DNA from: Rhodobacter sp.
GTDB taxonomy: Bacteria > Pseudomonadota > Alphaproteobacteria > Rhodobacterales > Rhodobacteraceae
Direction: 5' to 3'
Length of the DNA stretch: 64,000 nt
NCBI GenBank assembly: GCA_030065095.1
Contig: JASJDP010000027.1
Coordinates: forward strand, 116,657 to 180,656
Part shown: positions 28,624 to 36,938 of the stretch, piece after piece
Layout of the letters: every line of letters starts with the position of its first letter
Position numbering within the stretch: position 1 is the first letter of the stretch
The notes under the pieces: generated by a model
Database searches by the model: none
Told to the model about the DNA's origin: nothing
Seen by the model: only the letters and a program-made list of their open reading frames with translations
Translations under genes and position numbers: made by a program

Positions 28624-29661
28624 ATGACCAAACGCATCAATCTGGCCTTGCAGGGCGGCGGCGCGCATGGGGCGTTTACCTGGGGCGTTCTGGACCGGCT
28701 GCTCGAAGACGAGGACATCGAGATCGCGGCGATTTCCGGCACCTCGGCGGGGGCCCTGAACGGGGCGGCCTTGAAGGCGGGGCTGGTCGAGGGCGACCGG
28801 CAGACCGCGAAGGACAATCTTGACTGGCTGTGGGCGCAGATGGGCGCGCTCGAGGACGAGCGGATGCCTGACTGGATGGCGGCGTTCCTGCCGGCGCCGG
28901 GGATGGTGTCGAGGATGATCGAGGCATCGCCGGCCTTCACGCTGGCGGATACGGCGAGCCGGGTGTTCAGCCCCTATATCTACGGTCCGTTCTATCAGAA
29001 TCCGCTGCGGCGGATTGCGGAACGGTTTTACTACGATGCGGTCTGCGACGCCGACACGGGGCCGGCGTTCTTTGTCTGTGCGACAAATGTCCGGACCGGT
29101 AAGATCCGGGTGTTTTCAGGCGACGAGATCCATACCGATGCGATCCTCGCCTCGGCCTGCCTGCCGACGCTGTTTCAGGCCGTCGAGTTCACCGATCCGG
29201 AAACCGGATGTGTCGAGGCCTTCTGGGACGGCGGTTACACCGGGAACCCGGGGCTGTTTCCGATGTTCGAGCCGGAGTTTCCGCGCGATATCGTGGTGGT
29301 GAACATCAATCCGCTGGAGCGGCGGGATGTGCCGGTCAGTCCGCAGGATATCCAGAACCGTATCAACGAAATCAGCTTCAATTCGTCGCTGCTTCGCGAG
29401 CTGCGGGCGATCCAGTTCGTGCGGGAGCTGATTGCCGAGAAGAAGGTCAAGCAGGGCACGATGAAGGACGTGTTGATCCACCTGATCGCGGACGATGCGC
29501 TGATGCGCGAGCTCTCGGTGGCGACCAAGCTGGTGCCGACACCGCATCTGCTGGGCGACCTGAAAGAGGCCGGACGCGCGGCGGCGGGGCAGTTTCTGGC
29601 GGCCCACAAGGAGAAGCTGAACAAGGAATGCACGGTCGATCTGCAGGCGATGTTCGGGTGA
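28624..29661 (+). CDS. Patatin-like phospholipase/hydrolase
   Basis: A 345-aa patatin-family serine hydrolase. The oxyanion hole GGGAHGAF is at residues 10-17, the nucleophile elbow GTSAG near 40, and the catalytic Asp in WDGGYTG near 200, completing a Ser-Asp dyad. No signal peptide is seen, so it is cytoplasmic. Position directly after bdhA suggests a role with polyhydroxybutyrate granules (depolymerase or granule-lipid hydrolase); that is inference from context. ATG 28624 has GGAGAACGCG upstream. Confidence 0.9.
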   Translation: MTKRINLALQGGGAHGAFTWGVLDRLLEDEDIEIAAISGTSAGALNGAALKAGLVEGDRQTAKDNLDWLWAQMGALEDERMPDWMAAFLPAPGMVSRMIEASPAFTLADTASRVFSPYIYGPFYQNPLRRIAERFYYDAVCDADTGPAFFVCATNVRTGKIRVFSGDEIHTDAILASACLPTLFQAVEFTDPETGCVEAFWDGGYTGNPGLFPMFEPEFPRDIVVVNINPLERRDVPVSPQDIQNRINEISFNSSLLRELRAIQFVRELIAEKKVKQGTMKDVLIHLIADDALMRELSVATKLVPTPHLLGDLKEAGRAAAGQFLAAHKEKLNKECTVDLQAMFG

Positions 29662-29669
29662 TGCCCTTG

Positions 29670-29717
29670 GGTTTCCGACCCAGGCCTCCCGCAGGCTTCG
29701 GCCTCGTGACGGAAACC
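29670..29717. other. Stem-loop between convergent genes
   Basis: GGTTTCCG (29670-29677) pairs with CGGAAACC (29710-29717), with a nested AGGCC/GGCCT pair inside. It lies between the ends of the patatin-like gene and the convergent DUF502 gene. There is no T run on either side, so it may protect or process 3' ends rather than terminate intrinsically. Confidence 0.4.
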
Positions 29718-29741
29718 GCGTGAAGGCTGCTTGTCGGGTCG

Positions 29742-30491
29742 TCAGGCGCTGAGTTTCTCGCGTTCCGGTTCCGGCAGCGCTTCGGGCTTGATTTCCGGTA
29801 CCGAGCCGCTGGGGTAGACCAGACCGGCCGAAATCACCAGCTTGGCGCAATCCTCGACGCTCATCTTCAGCTCGATGATCTCGCTTTTCGGCACGAACAG
29901 AAGAAAACCCGACGTCGGATTGGGCGTGGTCGGCAGGAACACCGACACCAGCTGTTCGTCGCGGGGAATCCTGTCCTGGATTTCGCCTTTGGCGGTTGTC
30001 GAGATGAAGGCGATGGCCCAGATGCCTTCGCGCGGGTATTGCACCAGGCACGCCTTGTCGAAATTCGTCTCGGATTGCGCAAAGACGGTTTCCGCTATTT
30101 GTTTCAAGCCATTATAGATCGATCTTACCACGGGCATCCGATCGACGAGGCCTTCGCCCCAGGCGATCAGCGATCGACCGATCAGACCCTTTGCGATCCA
30201 GCCGACAGTGACGGTGAAGATCAGGAACACCACGACGCCGAGGCCGCGGATGTTGATCGGCGCGTCGATGCCGAAGAGTGTGTTGATGATGTTTTCGGGC
30301 TGATACCCTTCGGGCACGAAGGGCAGGACAAAACCGTCGACCCAGCCGATCACCGTCCACAAAAGCCAGATCGTCACGCCGATGGGGGCGATAACCACGA
30401 GACCGGTTAAAAAGCTCGTGCGCAGCCCGCCGAAAAAGACACGCTTGTGCTTCGGCGGCTCTTGCAGGTGGGGATCGAACGGTGTGGTCAT
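29742..30491 (-). CDS. DUF502 membrane protein
   Basis: A 249-aa conserved protein with two clear transmembrane helices (GLVVIAPIGVTIWLLWTVIG near residues 30-49 and GLGVVVFLIFTVTVGWIA near 83-100) followed by a soluble domain with the family signature DRMPVVRSIYNGLKQIAETV and the PTTPNPTSGFLLFVP motif near residue 195. DUF502 proteins are widespread and of unknown function. It faces the patatin-like gene convergently and is followed upstream by psuG 83 bp away. Confidence 0.9.
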   Translation of the reverse strand: MTTPFDPHLQEPPKHKRVFFGGLRTSFLTGLVVIAPIGVTIWLLWTVIGWVDGFVLPFVPEGYQPENIINTLFGIDAPINIRGLGVVVFLIFTVTVGWIAKGLIGRSLIAWGEGLVDRMPVVRSIYNGLKQIAETVFAQSETNFDKACLVQYPREGIWAIAFISTTAKGEIQDRIPRDEQLVSVFLPTTPNPTSGFLLFVPKSEIIELKMSVEDCAKLVISAGLVYPSGSVPEIKPEALPEPEREKLSA

Positions 30492-30574
30492 TGCCGTCTC
30501 GGCGCGGGCGTCATCGGCAGAACATAAGGAGTTTCCGCGCCCGTCACAACATGGCCCGCCAAGGAGACATGCAT

Positions 30575-31489
30575 TTAGGTGGCTATCTTGCCCAATTCCG
30601 TGGCAATCCGGGCGGCGAGGCGTGCATTGTTGAGCACCAGCGCGATATTCGCCCGGACCGAGCGGCCCTGGGTCAGCGCCTGCATCCGGTCGAGCAGATA
30701 CGGCGTGACGTCCTTGCCGAGGACACCGGCGGTCTTGGCATCGCCAAGCGCCGTGGAAATGGCCCTGTCGATCTCGGCCCGCGGGATCTCGTCTGCGGCG
30801 GGGATCGGGTTGGCGATCAACTGGCCGCCCGCAAGGCCCATTTGGCCGCGGGTGCGGTGGCTGCGGGCGATGTCGCGCGGGTTGTCCAGCCGCAAGGGTG
30901 CGGCAAGACCGCTGTCGCGGGACCAGAATGCGGGGAAGGCGTCTTGTCCGAAGGTGATGACGGGAACGCCGAGGGTTTCAAGCGTCTCAAGCGTTTTCGG
31001 CAGGTCCAGGATCGCCTTGGCGCCCGCGGCGACGACGGTGACCGGTGTCTGCGCCAGTTCGTGAAGATCGGCGGAGATATCGAAGCTTGTCTCTGCTCCG
31101 CGATGCACGCCGCCGATGCCGCCGGTGGCGAAAACCTCGATCCCGGCCAGATGCGCGGCGATCATGGTCGCGGCGACGGTGGTGGCTCCGGTGGCGCCGG
31201 TCGCGATGGCGACGGGAAGGTCGGCGCGAGAGAGCTTTCGGACGTCTCCGGCCTTGGCCAGATCGTCGAGCTGGGTGTCTTCAAGCCCGATCTTCAGGCG
31301 GCCGTCGAGCACGGCGATGGTGGCGGGCGTCGCGCCGCCGGCGCGAATTTCAGCTTCGATCCGGCGGGCGATGTCGAGGTTTTGGGGATGCGGCAGGCCG
31401 TGGGTGATGATGGTCGATTCGAGCGCGACGAGCGGCGTGCCGCCGGCGCGGGCCCGGGCAACCTCGGGCGACATGTCACAGGCGATCAT
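30575..31489 (-). CDS. psuG: Pseudouridine-5'-phosphate glycosidase
   Basis: PsuG (304 aa) reversibly cleaves pseudouridine 5'-phosphate to uracil and ribose 5-phosphate. The family pattern is plain: VALESTIITHGLPHPQN near residue 20, the region GGIGGVHRGAETSFDISADL near 125-145 and SAGAKAILDLP-like VAAGAKAILDLPKT, and NPRDIARSHR near 205. It overlaps psuK by four bases (ATGA), so kinase and glycosidase act as a pathway that recycles pseudouridine from RNA turnover. Uptake genes are not adjacent. Confidence 0.95.
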   Translation of the reverse strand: MIACDMSPEVARARAGGTPLVALESTIITHGLPHPQNLDIARRIEAEIRAGGATPATIAVLDGRLKIGLEDTQLDDLAKAGDVRKLSRADLPVAIATGATGATTVAATMIAAHLAGIEVFATGGIGGVHRGAETSFDISADLHELAQTPVTVVAAGAKAILDLPKTLETLETLGVPVITFGQDAFPAFWSRDSGLAAPLRLDNPRDIARSHRTRGQMGLAGGQLIANPIPAADEIPRAEIDRAISTALGDAKTAGVLGKDVTPYLLDRMQALTQGRSVRANIALVLNNARLAARIATELGKIAT

Positions 31490-32379
31490 AATGGGGTATC
31501 TCCAGAGACATGGTCGGCAGCGGCCTGCAATGCGACCTGCAGCGCCTTCTCCGGGTCGGCACCGCTCGCCTCGGCCGCGATATGGGCCGCCATGAACGTG
31601 TCGCCGGCGCCGGTGACCCGGGTGACCAGCACCTCGGGCGGGGTGGCGCGGATCAGGCCGTTGGACCCGGCCTCGGCCGCTGGATTGCCGCCGTCTGTGA
31701 CAAGCACCCGCGCAGCCCCCCTGGCGCGCAGGGCCTGCGCGGCGTCGGCGGCTGTGGCGAAACGGGTGGCGGCGATCAGGCCGGCCTCTTCGAGGTTGAC
31801 GTAAAGCGTGGCGTGCGGTTGCGGCAGCAGCGGCAGCAGGCGTTCGGCCTTGCCCGGGCTGGCGGGGGCGACGCGCAGATCCGCGCGCGCAAACAGCGGG
31901 CTGGCGGCGATATCGGCGAGAAGACCGGTGGTCAGGTTGCCGTCGAGCGCGATCCGGCCGGGGTAGGGGGCCTCGGCGCTGCCGAGGCGGCCGTCCTGCA
32001 ACGGGCGCAGGATCTTGTCGCCGGCGGCTTCCAGCGAATGGGCGTCGGCGATGGCGGCGATCAGGCCGTTGGCGCCCTCGACGGCCATATAGCGGTCGGT
32101 CGGCAGGTCTTCGGACAGGTAGACATGGGTGGTGTCGAGCCCCAGACGGGTGCAGTGGGACAATAGCTCGGTGCCGTCTTCATCCCTGCCGATGGCAGAG
32201 AGCAGTGCAGGCGCGAGGCCGAAGCGTTTCAGCGTCATGGCGATGTTCATCGCCACGCCGCCGGGATGGCGGCTGATCCTGCCGGGCACATCCGAGCCGA
32301 CATTCATGTGGCTGGCGGACCGGCCGATCACGTCCCAGAGGACCGAGCCGATGCAAAGGATGTCCGGGGCAGGTATCAC
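31486..32379 (-). CDS. psuK: PfkB-family pseudouridine kinase
   Basis: A 297-aa PfkB-type sugar kinase. It shows the N-terminal GSVLWDVIGR, the substrate loop HPGGVAMNIAMTLKRFG, and the anion-hole signature VTGAGDTFMAAH with the catalytic Asp near residue 250. Coupling to psuG by an ATGA overlap identifies the substrate as pseudouridine, giving pseudouridine 5'-phosphate for PsuG. Confidence 0.92.
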   Translation of the reverse strand: MIPAPDILCIGSVLWDVIGRSASHMNVGSDVPGRISRHPGGVAMNIAMTLKRFGLAPALLSAIGRDEDGTELLSHCTRLGLDTTHVYLSEDLPTDRYMAVEGANGLIAAIADAHSLEAAGDKILRPLQDGRLGSAEAPYPGRIALDGNLTTGLLADIAASPLFARADLRVAPASPGKAERLLPLLPQPHATLYVNLEEAGLIAATRFATAADAAQALRARGAARVLVTDGGNPAAEAGSNGLIRATPPEVLVTRVTGAGDTFMAAHIAAEASGADPEKALQVALQAAADHVSGDTPL

Positions 32380-32425
32380 AGAGCTTCGGTTCGGGTGCCG
32401 TGGGGTTGGGGTTTGGCTTCTTGGC

Positions 32426-32890
32426 TCAATACACCTTTTTCGGATTGACCGCGCGAATACTCACGCCCCTGTCGACTTTCTTCGGGGGCGGCTTGCCGGT
32501 CGAGACGCAGTTCGCTTGGGACCCGACGATCTTGGCGGTTCGTGGAACTTTGCTGAAAAAGCTCATGTTTTTGTAGTAGAGCTGATCGTCGATGAAAAAT
32601 CCGCGGTCGCGGATGACCTGCTGCGTCTCTGACCGGAGATTTGACGTGACCCATTGTCCGGCCCCGCACAGAATCACAACTCCGCTATGGACGCGAACCG
32701 TCCACCGGTAGCGATAGCTCGGCGGGCCTTGCGTCCACCGGATCCCGCCTTCGAACCATTTGTCGTCGACTTTCAGCGTTCCGGACAGCTGGGCGCCATG
32801 AGCGGATGGCGCCGAAAACGCCAGGGTCGTCAAAAGCGTGAGTGCCGGCAGTGTTCGTGCAAACATATCGATCGTCCAATCATCAAACAT
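32426..32890 (-). CDS. Small exported protein of unknown function
   Basis: A 154-aa protein with a probable signal peptide (MFARTLPALTLLTTLAFSAP within the N-terminus; cleavage likely after AHGA). The mature part is rich in aromatic and basic residues (KWFEGGIRWTQGPPSYRYRW) with two cysteines and a lysine-rich tail (KPPPKKVDRG). The ATG at 32890 has AAGGA six bases upstream and is chosen, though the ATG at 32866 would give a cleaner signal peptide. The upstream ribosome site overlaps the stop of a short gene remnant. Not recognised. Confidence 0.6.
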   Translation of the reverse strand: MFDDWTIDMFARTLPALTLLTTLAFSAPSAHGAQLSGTLKVDDKWFEGGIRWTQGPPSYRYRWTVRVHSGVVILCGAGQWVTSNLRSETQQVIRDRGFFIDDQLYYKNMSFFSKVPRTAKIVGSQANCVSTGKPPPKKVDRGVSIRAVNPKKVY

Positions 32891-32898
32891 CCCAATCC

Positions 32899-33021
32899 TT
32901 AGTTGATGTCATTTCTGGTGGCCAGACCGTTTTCAACGGCCTGGCTGCGGAACAGCAGTCGACAGCACTCGCGCAGAACCCCCTTGCCGTCGACCGTGAA
33001 TTCGCCTATCTCCCGCGCACT
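32899..33021 (-). pseudogene. Possible 3' gene remnant coupled to the downstream exported protein
   Basis: An open minus-strand frame of 40 codons between a TGA (33024-33022) and TAA (32901-32899) has strong coding character (EFTVDGKGVLRECCRLLFRS) but no usable start codon. Its stop codon merges with the AAGGA ribosome site of the next gene, as in translationally coupled operons. It may be the end of a gene whose front half was lost when this segment joined rpsB. Evidence is compositional only. Confidence 0.25.
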
Positions 33022-33076
33022 TCACAGGTGTGGCTTGGGCCATCGGGAGAGACATCCCCGATCGGTCCGCCGGTTG

Positions 33077-33095
33077 CCCCGGATCGCGTCCGGGG
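33077..33095 (+). promoter_or_regulatory. Stem-loop in the rpsB leader
   Basis: CCCCGGA (33077-33083) pairs with TCCGGGG (33089-33095) around a five-base loop, 46 bases before the rpsB start. No T run follows, so it is not a terminator. Ribosomal protein S2 represses its own mRNA through leader structures in several bacteria; whether this hairpin is such a site is inference. Confidence 0.35.
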
Positions 33096-33140
33096 TGAAC
33101 AGCCGCGCCGAGGCATGAAACCGGAAAGGAATAGAACAAG

Positions 33141-33974
33141 ATGGCTCTGCCAGAGTTTTCTTTGCGTCAGCTGTTGGAAGCGGGCGTTCACTTCGGCCAC
33201 CAGACCCAGCGATGGAACCCCCGGATGGGAGAATTCATCTATGGTGACCGGAACGGCATTCACATTCTCGACCTGACCCAGACCGTCCCGATGCTCGACG
33301 CGGCGCTGAACGCTGTGCGCGAGGTGGTGGCCAAGGGCGGCCGGGTCCTGTTCGTGGGCACCAAGCGCCAGGCGCAGCGGCCGGTCGCCGAAGCGGCCGA
33401 GCGCTGTGCGCAATACTATATGAACCATCGCTGGCTGGGCGGCACGCTGACCAACTGGAAGACCGTCAGCCAGTCGATCAGCCGGCTGAAGGCCATCGAC
33501 GAACAGATGGCCGAAGGTGCCGAGGGCCTGACCAAACGCGAACGGCTGTCGATCGAGCGCGACCGCGCCAAGCTGGAGGCCAGCCTGGGCGGGATCCGCG
33601 AGATGGGCGGCTTGCCCGATCTTCTGTTCGTGATCGACGTCGGCAAGGAAGACCTGGCGATCGCCGAGGCGAACAAGCTCGGCATTCCGGTGGTGGCGGT
33701 GGTCGACACCAACTGTTCTCCGGACGGCATCGACTATGTCATTCCCGGCAACGACGACGCGGCGCGCGCGATTGCGCTTTACTGCGATCTGGTCAGCCGC
33801 GCGGCGCTGGACGGGATGAGCGCACAGCTTGGCGCGGCAGGCATCGACGTGGGCGAGATGGAAGAGGCGCCGGTCGAAGAGGCCGTGGCCGAAGAGTCCG
33901 CCGCGGAAGAGGCGCCGGCCGAGGAAGCACCCGCCAAGGAAGCACCGACCGAGGAAGCACCGGCCGAGGCCTGA
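33141..33974 (+). CDS. rpsB: 30S ribosomal protein S2
   Basis: S2 (277 aa) with all family signatures: [19 protein letters not shown] at the N-terminus, [15 protein letters not shown] near residue 95, and the [25 protein letters not shown] segment near 190-215. After residue about 230 there is a low-complexity acidic tail of [19 protein letters not shown] repeats, longer than the E. coli protein. GGAAAGGAA provides the ribosome site. It heads the rpsB-tsf operon. Confidence 0.98.
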   Translation: MALPEFSLRQLLEAGVHFGHQTQRWNPRMGEFIYGDRNGIHILDLTQTVPMLDAALNAVREVVAKGGRVLFVGTKRQAQRPVAEAAERCAQYYMNHRWLGGTLTNWKTVSQSISRLKAIDEQMAEGAEGLTKRERLSIERDRAKLEASLGGIREMGGLPDLLFVIDVGKEDLAIAEANKLGIPVVAVVDTNCSPDGIDYVIPGNDDAARAIALYCDLVSRAALDGMSAQLGAAGIDVGEMEEAPVEEAVAEESAAEEAPAEEAPAKEAPTEEAPAEA

Positions 33975-34053
33975 GCGCATTCGCAAAACTGTCACCGGGG
34001 GCGGGCAGGCCGCGCCCCGGAACGTTCCGATCGAACTGAAGGAGAGCCAAGAG

Positions 34054-34932
34054 ATGGCAATCACCGCTGCATTGGTGAAAGAGCTGCGCGACAAAACCGG
34101 CGCGGGCATGATGGACGCGAAGAAGGCATTGGTGGAAACCGGGGGCGATATGGAGGCCGCGGTCGACTGGCTGCGTACCAAGGGTCTGGCGAAGGCCGCG
34201 AAAAAGTCGGGCCGGACCGCGGCCGAGGGCCTGGTGGCCGTGGCCGTCGGCGATGGCGCCGGCGTGGCGGTCGAAGTGAACTCGGAAACCGATTTCGTCG
34301 CCAAGAACGCCGAGTTTCAGGAGATGGTGGGCCAGATCGCCCAGGTCGCGCTTGGCGCGTCGGATGTCGAGACGCTTGCCGGCACCGATGTCGGCAACGG
34401 TAAGAGCGTGGCCGATACGATCACCGACAAGATCGCCACCGTCGGCGAGAACATGACGCTTCGCCGCATGGCGCGGCTGGACGGTGAGACGGTCGTGTCC
34501 TACGTCCACAACGCCGCGGCGCCCGGCATGGGCAAGATCGGCGTTCTGGTCGCCTTGAGCGGCGCGGACAACGGTATCGGCAAGCAGATCGCGATGCATG
34601 TGGCTGCTGCAAATCCCGCCTCGCTGTCCCAGGCCGATCTCGACCCGGCCGTCGTCGAGAAGGAAAAGCAGGTCCAGATGGACATTGCGCGCGAGTCGGG
34701 CAAGCCCGAGGCGGTGATCGAAAAGATGATCGCCGGCCGGATGAAAAAGTGGCTGGCCGAGGTCACGCTGATGGGCCAGGCCTTTGTCGTGAACCCCGAC
34801 GTCACGGTCGAGGCGGCGGCCAAGGAGGCGGGCGTCGAGGTGACCGGCTTCGTGCGCCTGGAAGTGGGCGAGGGCATCGAGAAGGCCGAGGAAGACTTTG
34901 CCGCCGAGGTGGCAAAGGTTGCGGCTGGCTGA
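34054..34932 (+). CDS. tsf: Translation elongation factor Ts
   Basis: EF-Ts (292 aa) exchanges GDP on EF-Tu. The N-terminal module has [18 protein letters not shown], and the core signature [15 protein letters not shown] with the critical TDFV is near residue 80. Start ATG 34054 follows AAGGAGAG. It lies 79 bp after rpsB and is closed by a strong terminator at 34954-34992, defining the two-gene operon. Confidence 0.98.
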   Translation: MAITAALVKELRDKTGAGMMDAKKALVETGGDMEAAVDWLRTKGLAKAAKKSGRTAAEGLVAVAVGDGAGVAVEVNSETDFVAKNAEFQEMVGQIAQVALGASDVETLAGTDVGNGKSVADTITDKIATVGENMTLRRMARLDGETVVSYVHNAAAPGMGKIGVLVALSGADNGIGKQIAMHVAAANPASLSQADLDPAVVEKEKQVQMDIARESGKPEAVIEKMIAGRMKKWLAEVTLMGQAFVVNPDVTVEAAAKEAGVEVTGFVRLEVGEGIEKAEEDFAAEVAKVAAG

Positions 34933-34953
34933 GCCAGCCTGGGCCAAACGGAA

Positions 34954-34992
34954 AACGGTGCAGCCCGGGCGTGGACTGCACCGTTCTTTTTG
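34954..34992 (+). terminator. Rho-independent terminator of rpsB-tsf
   Basis: AACGGTGCAG (34954-34963) pairs perfectly with CTGCACCGTT (34976-34985), followed by CTTTTT. It stands 21 bases after the tsf stop. Confidence 0.92.
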
Positions 34993-35319
34993 GCGTCCCT
35001 GACAAATGGGGATGAGGACGGGGCCGCCTTTTGGGTGTCGGGCCTGCAGGTGGACTATACACCCACAGGCCGACGTCCGGTTTCCCGGGACCCCCCCTTG
35101 CCGACCCTGAATCTCAATCGGCTCCGGCGGGCAGTTCCTTGGCTAAATGCCACCACTCACGGAACCTCTGCACATTGCCAAATTTACGCTGCGTAAAGAA
35201 AGTATGGGATTCCATACCTGACTGCGGAGACCCGGCCTTCAACCTATGGAGGATTGGTGTTCGGTATCGGATATCGACTTCACAAAAAAATTAAAAATCA
35301 GGGCCCTATGAGGAGTAAT
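34993..35319. other. 327-bp region between tsf terminator and LuxR gene end
   Basis: No recognisable gene. It contains a perfect 15-bp palindrome TTTACGCTGCGTAAA at 35183-35197 and a short hairpin TATGG/CCATA at 35202-35215. A 21-codon frame from ATG near 35246 has no clear support. The part nearest the LuxR gene is AT-rich (A7 run). Because both neighbouring genes end here, the palindromes are not in an obvious promoter. Confidence 0.4.
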
Positions 35320-36087
35320 TCACGCAAATTTAAGTGCGCCCGGATATGCCTCGACCAGGAAGATCTGGTTCTGGAAACTCGCCTTCACCACCGCCTGCGC
35401 AGTGGTTTCGACATCCAGCGCCTCGCGGGCCAGTCTCAGGTGCTTTTCGACCGTCGCCGGGGTCAGCCCCATGATGATGCCGATGTCCTGCGTCGTCTTG
35501 CCTTCACCCACCCATTCCAATGCCTCGCGCTGCCGTTTGGTCAGCATCTTGCGCGCCGACGTGTGGGGCAGGTTCATGATCTTCAGGTGTGCGACGTTGT
35601 TCATCGCCAGGATTTCGCGGCCGTGTTCCGCCCAGATCGCGTCGGCATCGTCCTGGCTGGCATCCGTGTTCGCGATCAGTCCGATGGCGCCAATGCCGCG
35701 GGCCGAGACGTCCTTGAAGCTGATCGAATAGCCAGCGTGAATGCCGTGGCGGGTATTGAAATCGACCACCTGAAGTTCCTTCGAGGTCAACGCGTCGATG
35801 TTGTCGCGAATCCAGCGCCAACTGCACGGACCGCTGTTTTCCAGCGTCCAGCGCACCATCGGCGCATGCAGGTACATACCGTCGTTGATGAAGGGTTCGG
35901 CATAGGATTTGTCGAGATTGGTCAGGATCAGAAAATCCTCGCGGTCGCCAAGCCGGTTCGGCGAGCGCGACTGGGTCAGGCCATAAAGCAGACGATGAAA
36001 GCCGTACGGCGCCATCGCCTCGCAATGGATTTCCCAAAGCTCTTCGATCGTATCGGCCGCCGTAATGCGTTCGACATAATCCAGCAT
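35320..36087 (-). CDS. LuxR-family autoinducer-binding regulator (solo)
   Basis: A 255-aa regulator with an N-terminal autoinducer-binding domain (about residues 15-160; conserved Trp, Tyr and Asp in the ligand pocket are compatible with Y75-like MYLHAPMVRW and WSWRWI-like PCSWRWIRDN) and a C-terminal LuxR helix-turn-helix (LTKRQREALEWVGEGKTTQDIG, then TPATVEKHLRLAREAL). No luxI synthase gene is next to it or in the window, so it is a solo or responds to a signal made elsewhere. An inverted repeat in its promoter region could be its own operator. Confidence 0.9.
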   Translation of the reverse strand: MLDYVERITAADTIEELWEIHCEAMAPYGFHRLLYGLTQSRSPNRLGDREDFLILTNLDKSYAEPFINDGMYLHAPMVRWTLENSGPCSWRWIRDNIDALTSKELQVVDFNTRHGIHAGYSISFKDVSARGIGAIGLIANTDASQDDADAIWAEHGREILAMNNVAHLKIMNLPHTSARKMLTKRQREALEWVGEGKTTQDIGIIMGLTPATVEKHLRLAREALDVETTAQAVVKASFQNQIFLVEAYPGALKFA

Positions 36088-36938
36088 TCGGATTCAGTGT
36101 CCCTGGTTGAACGCCGCGGCAGGCCGCAGGCGTGTTTCTTGGCCGTCAGGCATATCGTCTTTGAAAACCGAAAGAACTTGTTCTTTTTCCCCCATCGTCA
36201 TTTATAGCACCTGTTGCCTATCAGGCGAGCATACAGTGAATAAAATCATGCGTTTTTCGCCTTCTGCGGGCAGAGACACAACACTTGGGGACGTGAATGG
36301 CACAACAATTGGGGTGTGCCATCGTGATTGCAGGCAATCCAGTGGGTCGGCGAAGGTCTGCAGCGTAAACCGGATCACTTGAAGGCTAATATAATCAATG
36401 TGTTAAGCTCCGATATTGAAGCGGTCCCGGTGGAGGGGGGAGGTTTTCTTACTGTTGAGTTTTTCGCACACATGCGCAACTGGCGCCGTGCGTTGGCGCG
36501 GATGGATCGAACGCTTTGCTCTGGCGGGCAAAGACTCGACTGGCAGGGGAATGGCGTGCCGGCGTAACGTACCGGCCGTGGCAACGACACCGTCAGGCGG
36601 TCAAGATTTGACCGTAATCCTTTGAAATTGGGTTTTCTTTCTTTTTTTGGGGCGCGCGCGATGCGACCGGAGGCGTTGTTCCCGAAAGAAACACGGATAG
36701 TGCCTGGGGTTGTGAGCTTGTCGCTGAGAACAGTCCGTTCGCAGAGGGTTGTCCGGCTGATGTTCATGGGCAAGCCCCGAAGTCCAGGCAACTGCGCCGG
36801 CACCGGCGACATATCGCTCTGCGGGGATATCAGCACGTTATCCGGTTCTTCGTGCCGTTTTCGGAAAATCACCTTGTATCAAGGGATTAGTTACATCCGC
36901 AGATGGTTATAATATTTACATAATACCGATTATAAGAC
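36088..36938. other. 851-bp gene-poor, AT-richer region between luxR-type gene and phoB
   Basis: No frame here has a recognisable domain, good ribosome site or the GC-rich third positions of neighbouring genes. Several short frames exist on both strands (for example a TTG-started 79-codon frame at 36328-36567 and an ATG frame at 36661-36912) but none is convincing. The luxR-type promoter region occupies 36088-36240. The end near phoB (36900-36935) is strikingly AT-rich. It may be decayed DNA or carry an unannotated RNA. Confidence 0.5.
36171..36225 (-). promoter_or_regulatory. Promoter region of the LuxR-type gene with two inverted repeats
   Basis: On the minus strand a TATAAA (36206-36201) is a candidate -10. 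Just upstream of it is an inverted repeat CCTG-N8-CAGG (36210-36225), reminiscent of lux-box half sites but with N8 rather than N10 spacing. Downstream of it is a perfect palindrome AAAGAAC-TT-GTTCTTT (36171-36186). Positions overlapping the promoter suggest operator sites; the binding protein is unknown. Confidence 0.35.

Noticed and set aside
36171..36186. GAAC-TT-GTTC palindrome as an SOS (LexA) box
   Set aside because: Alphaproteobacterial LexA uses GTTC-N7-GTTC direct repeats and Bacillus-type boxes need a 4-base spacer; a 2-base spacer fits neither.
36375..36872. 165-codon minus-strand frame in the gene-poor region
   Set aside because: No domain, no ribosome site, and codon use unlike neighbours; described instead as part of an unassigned region.
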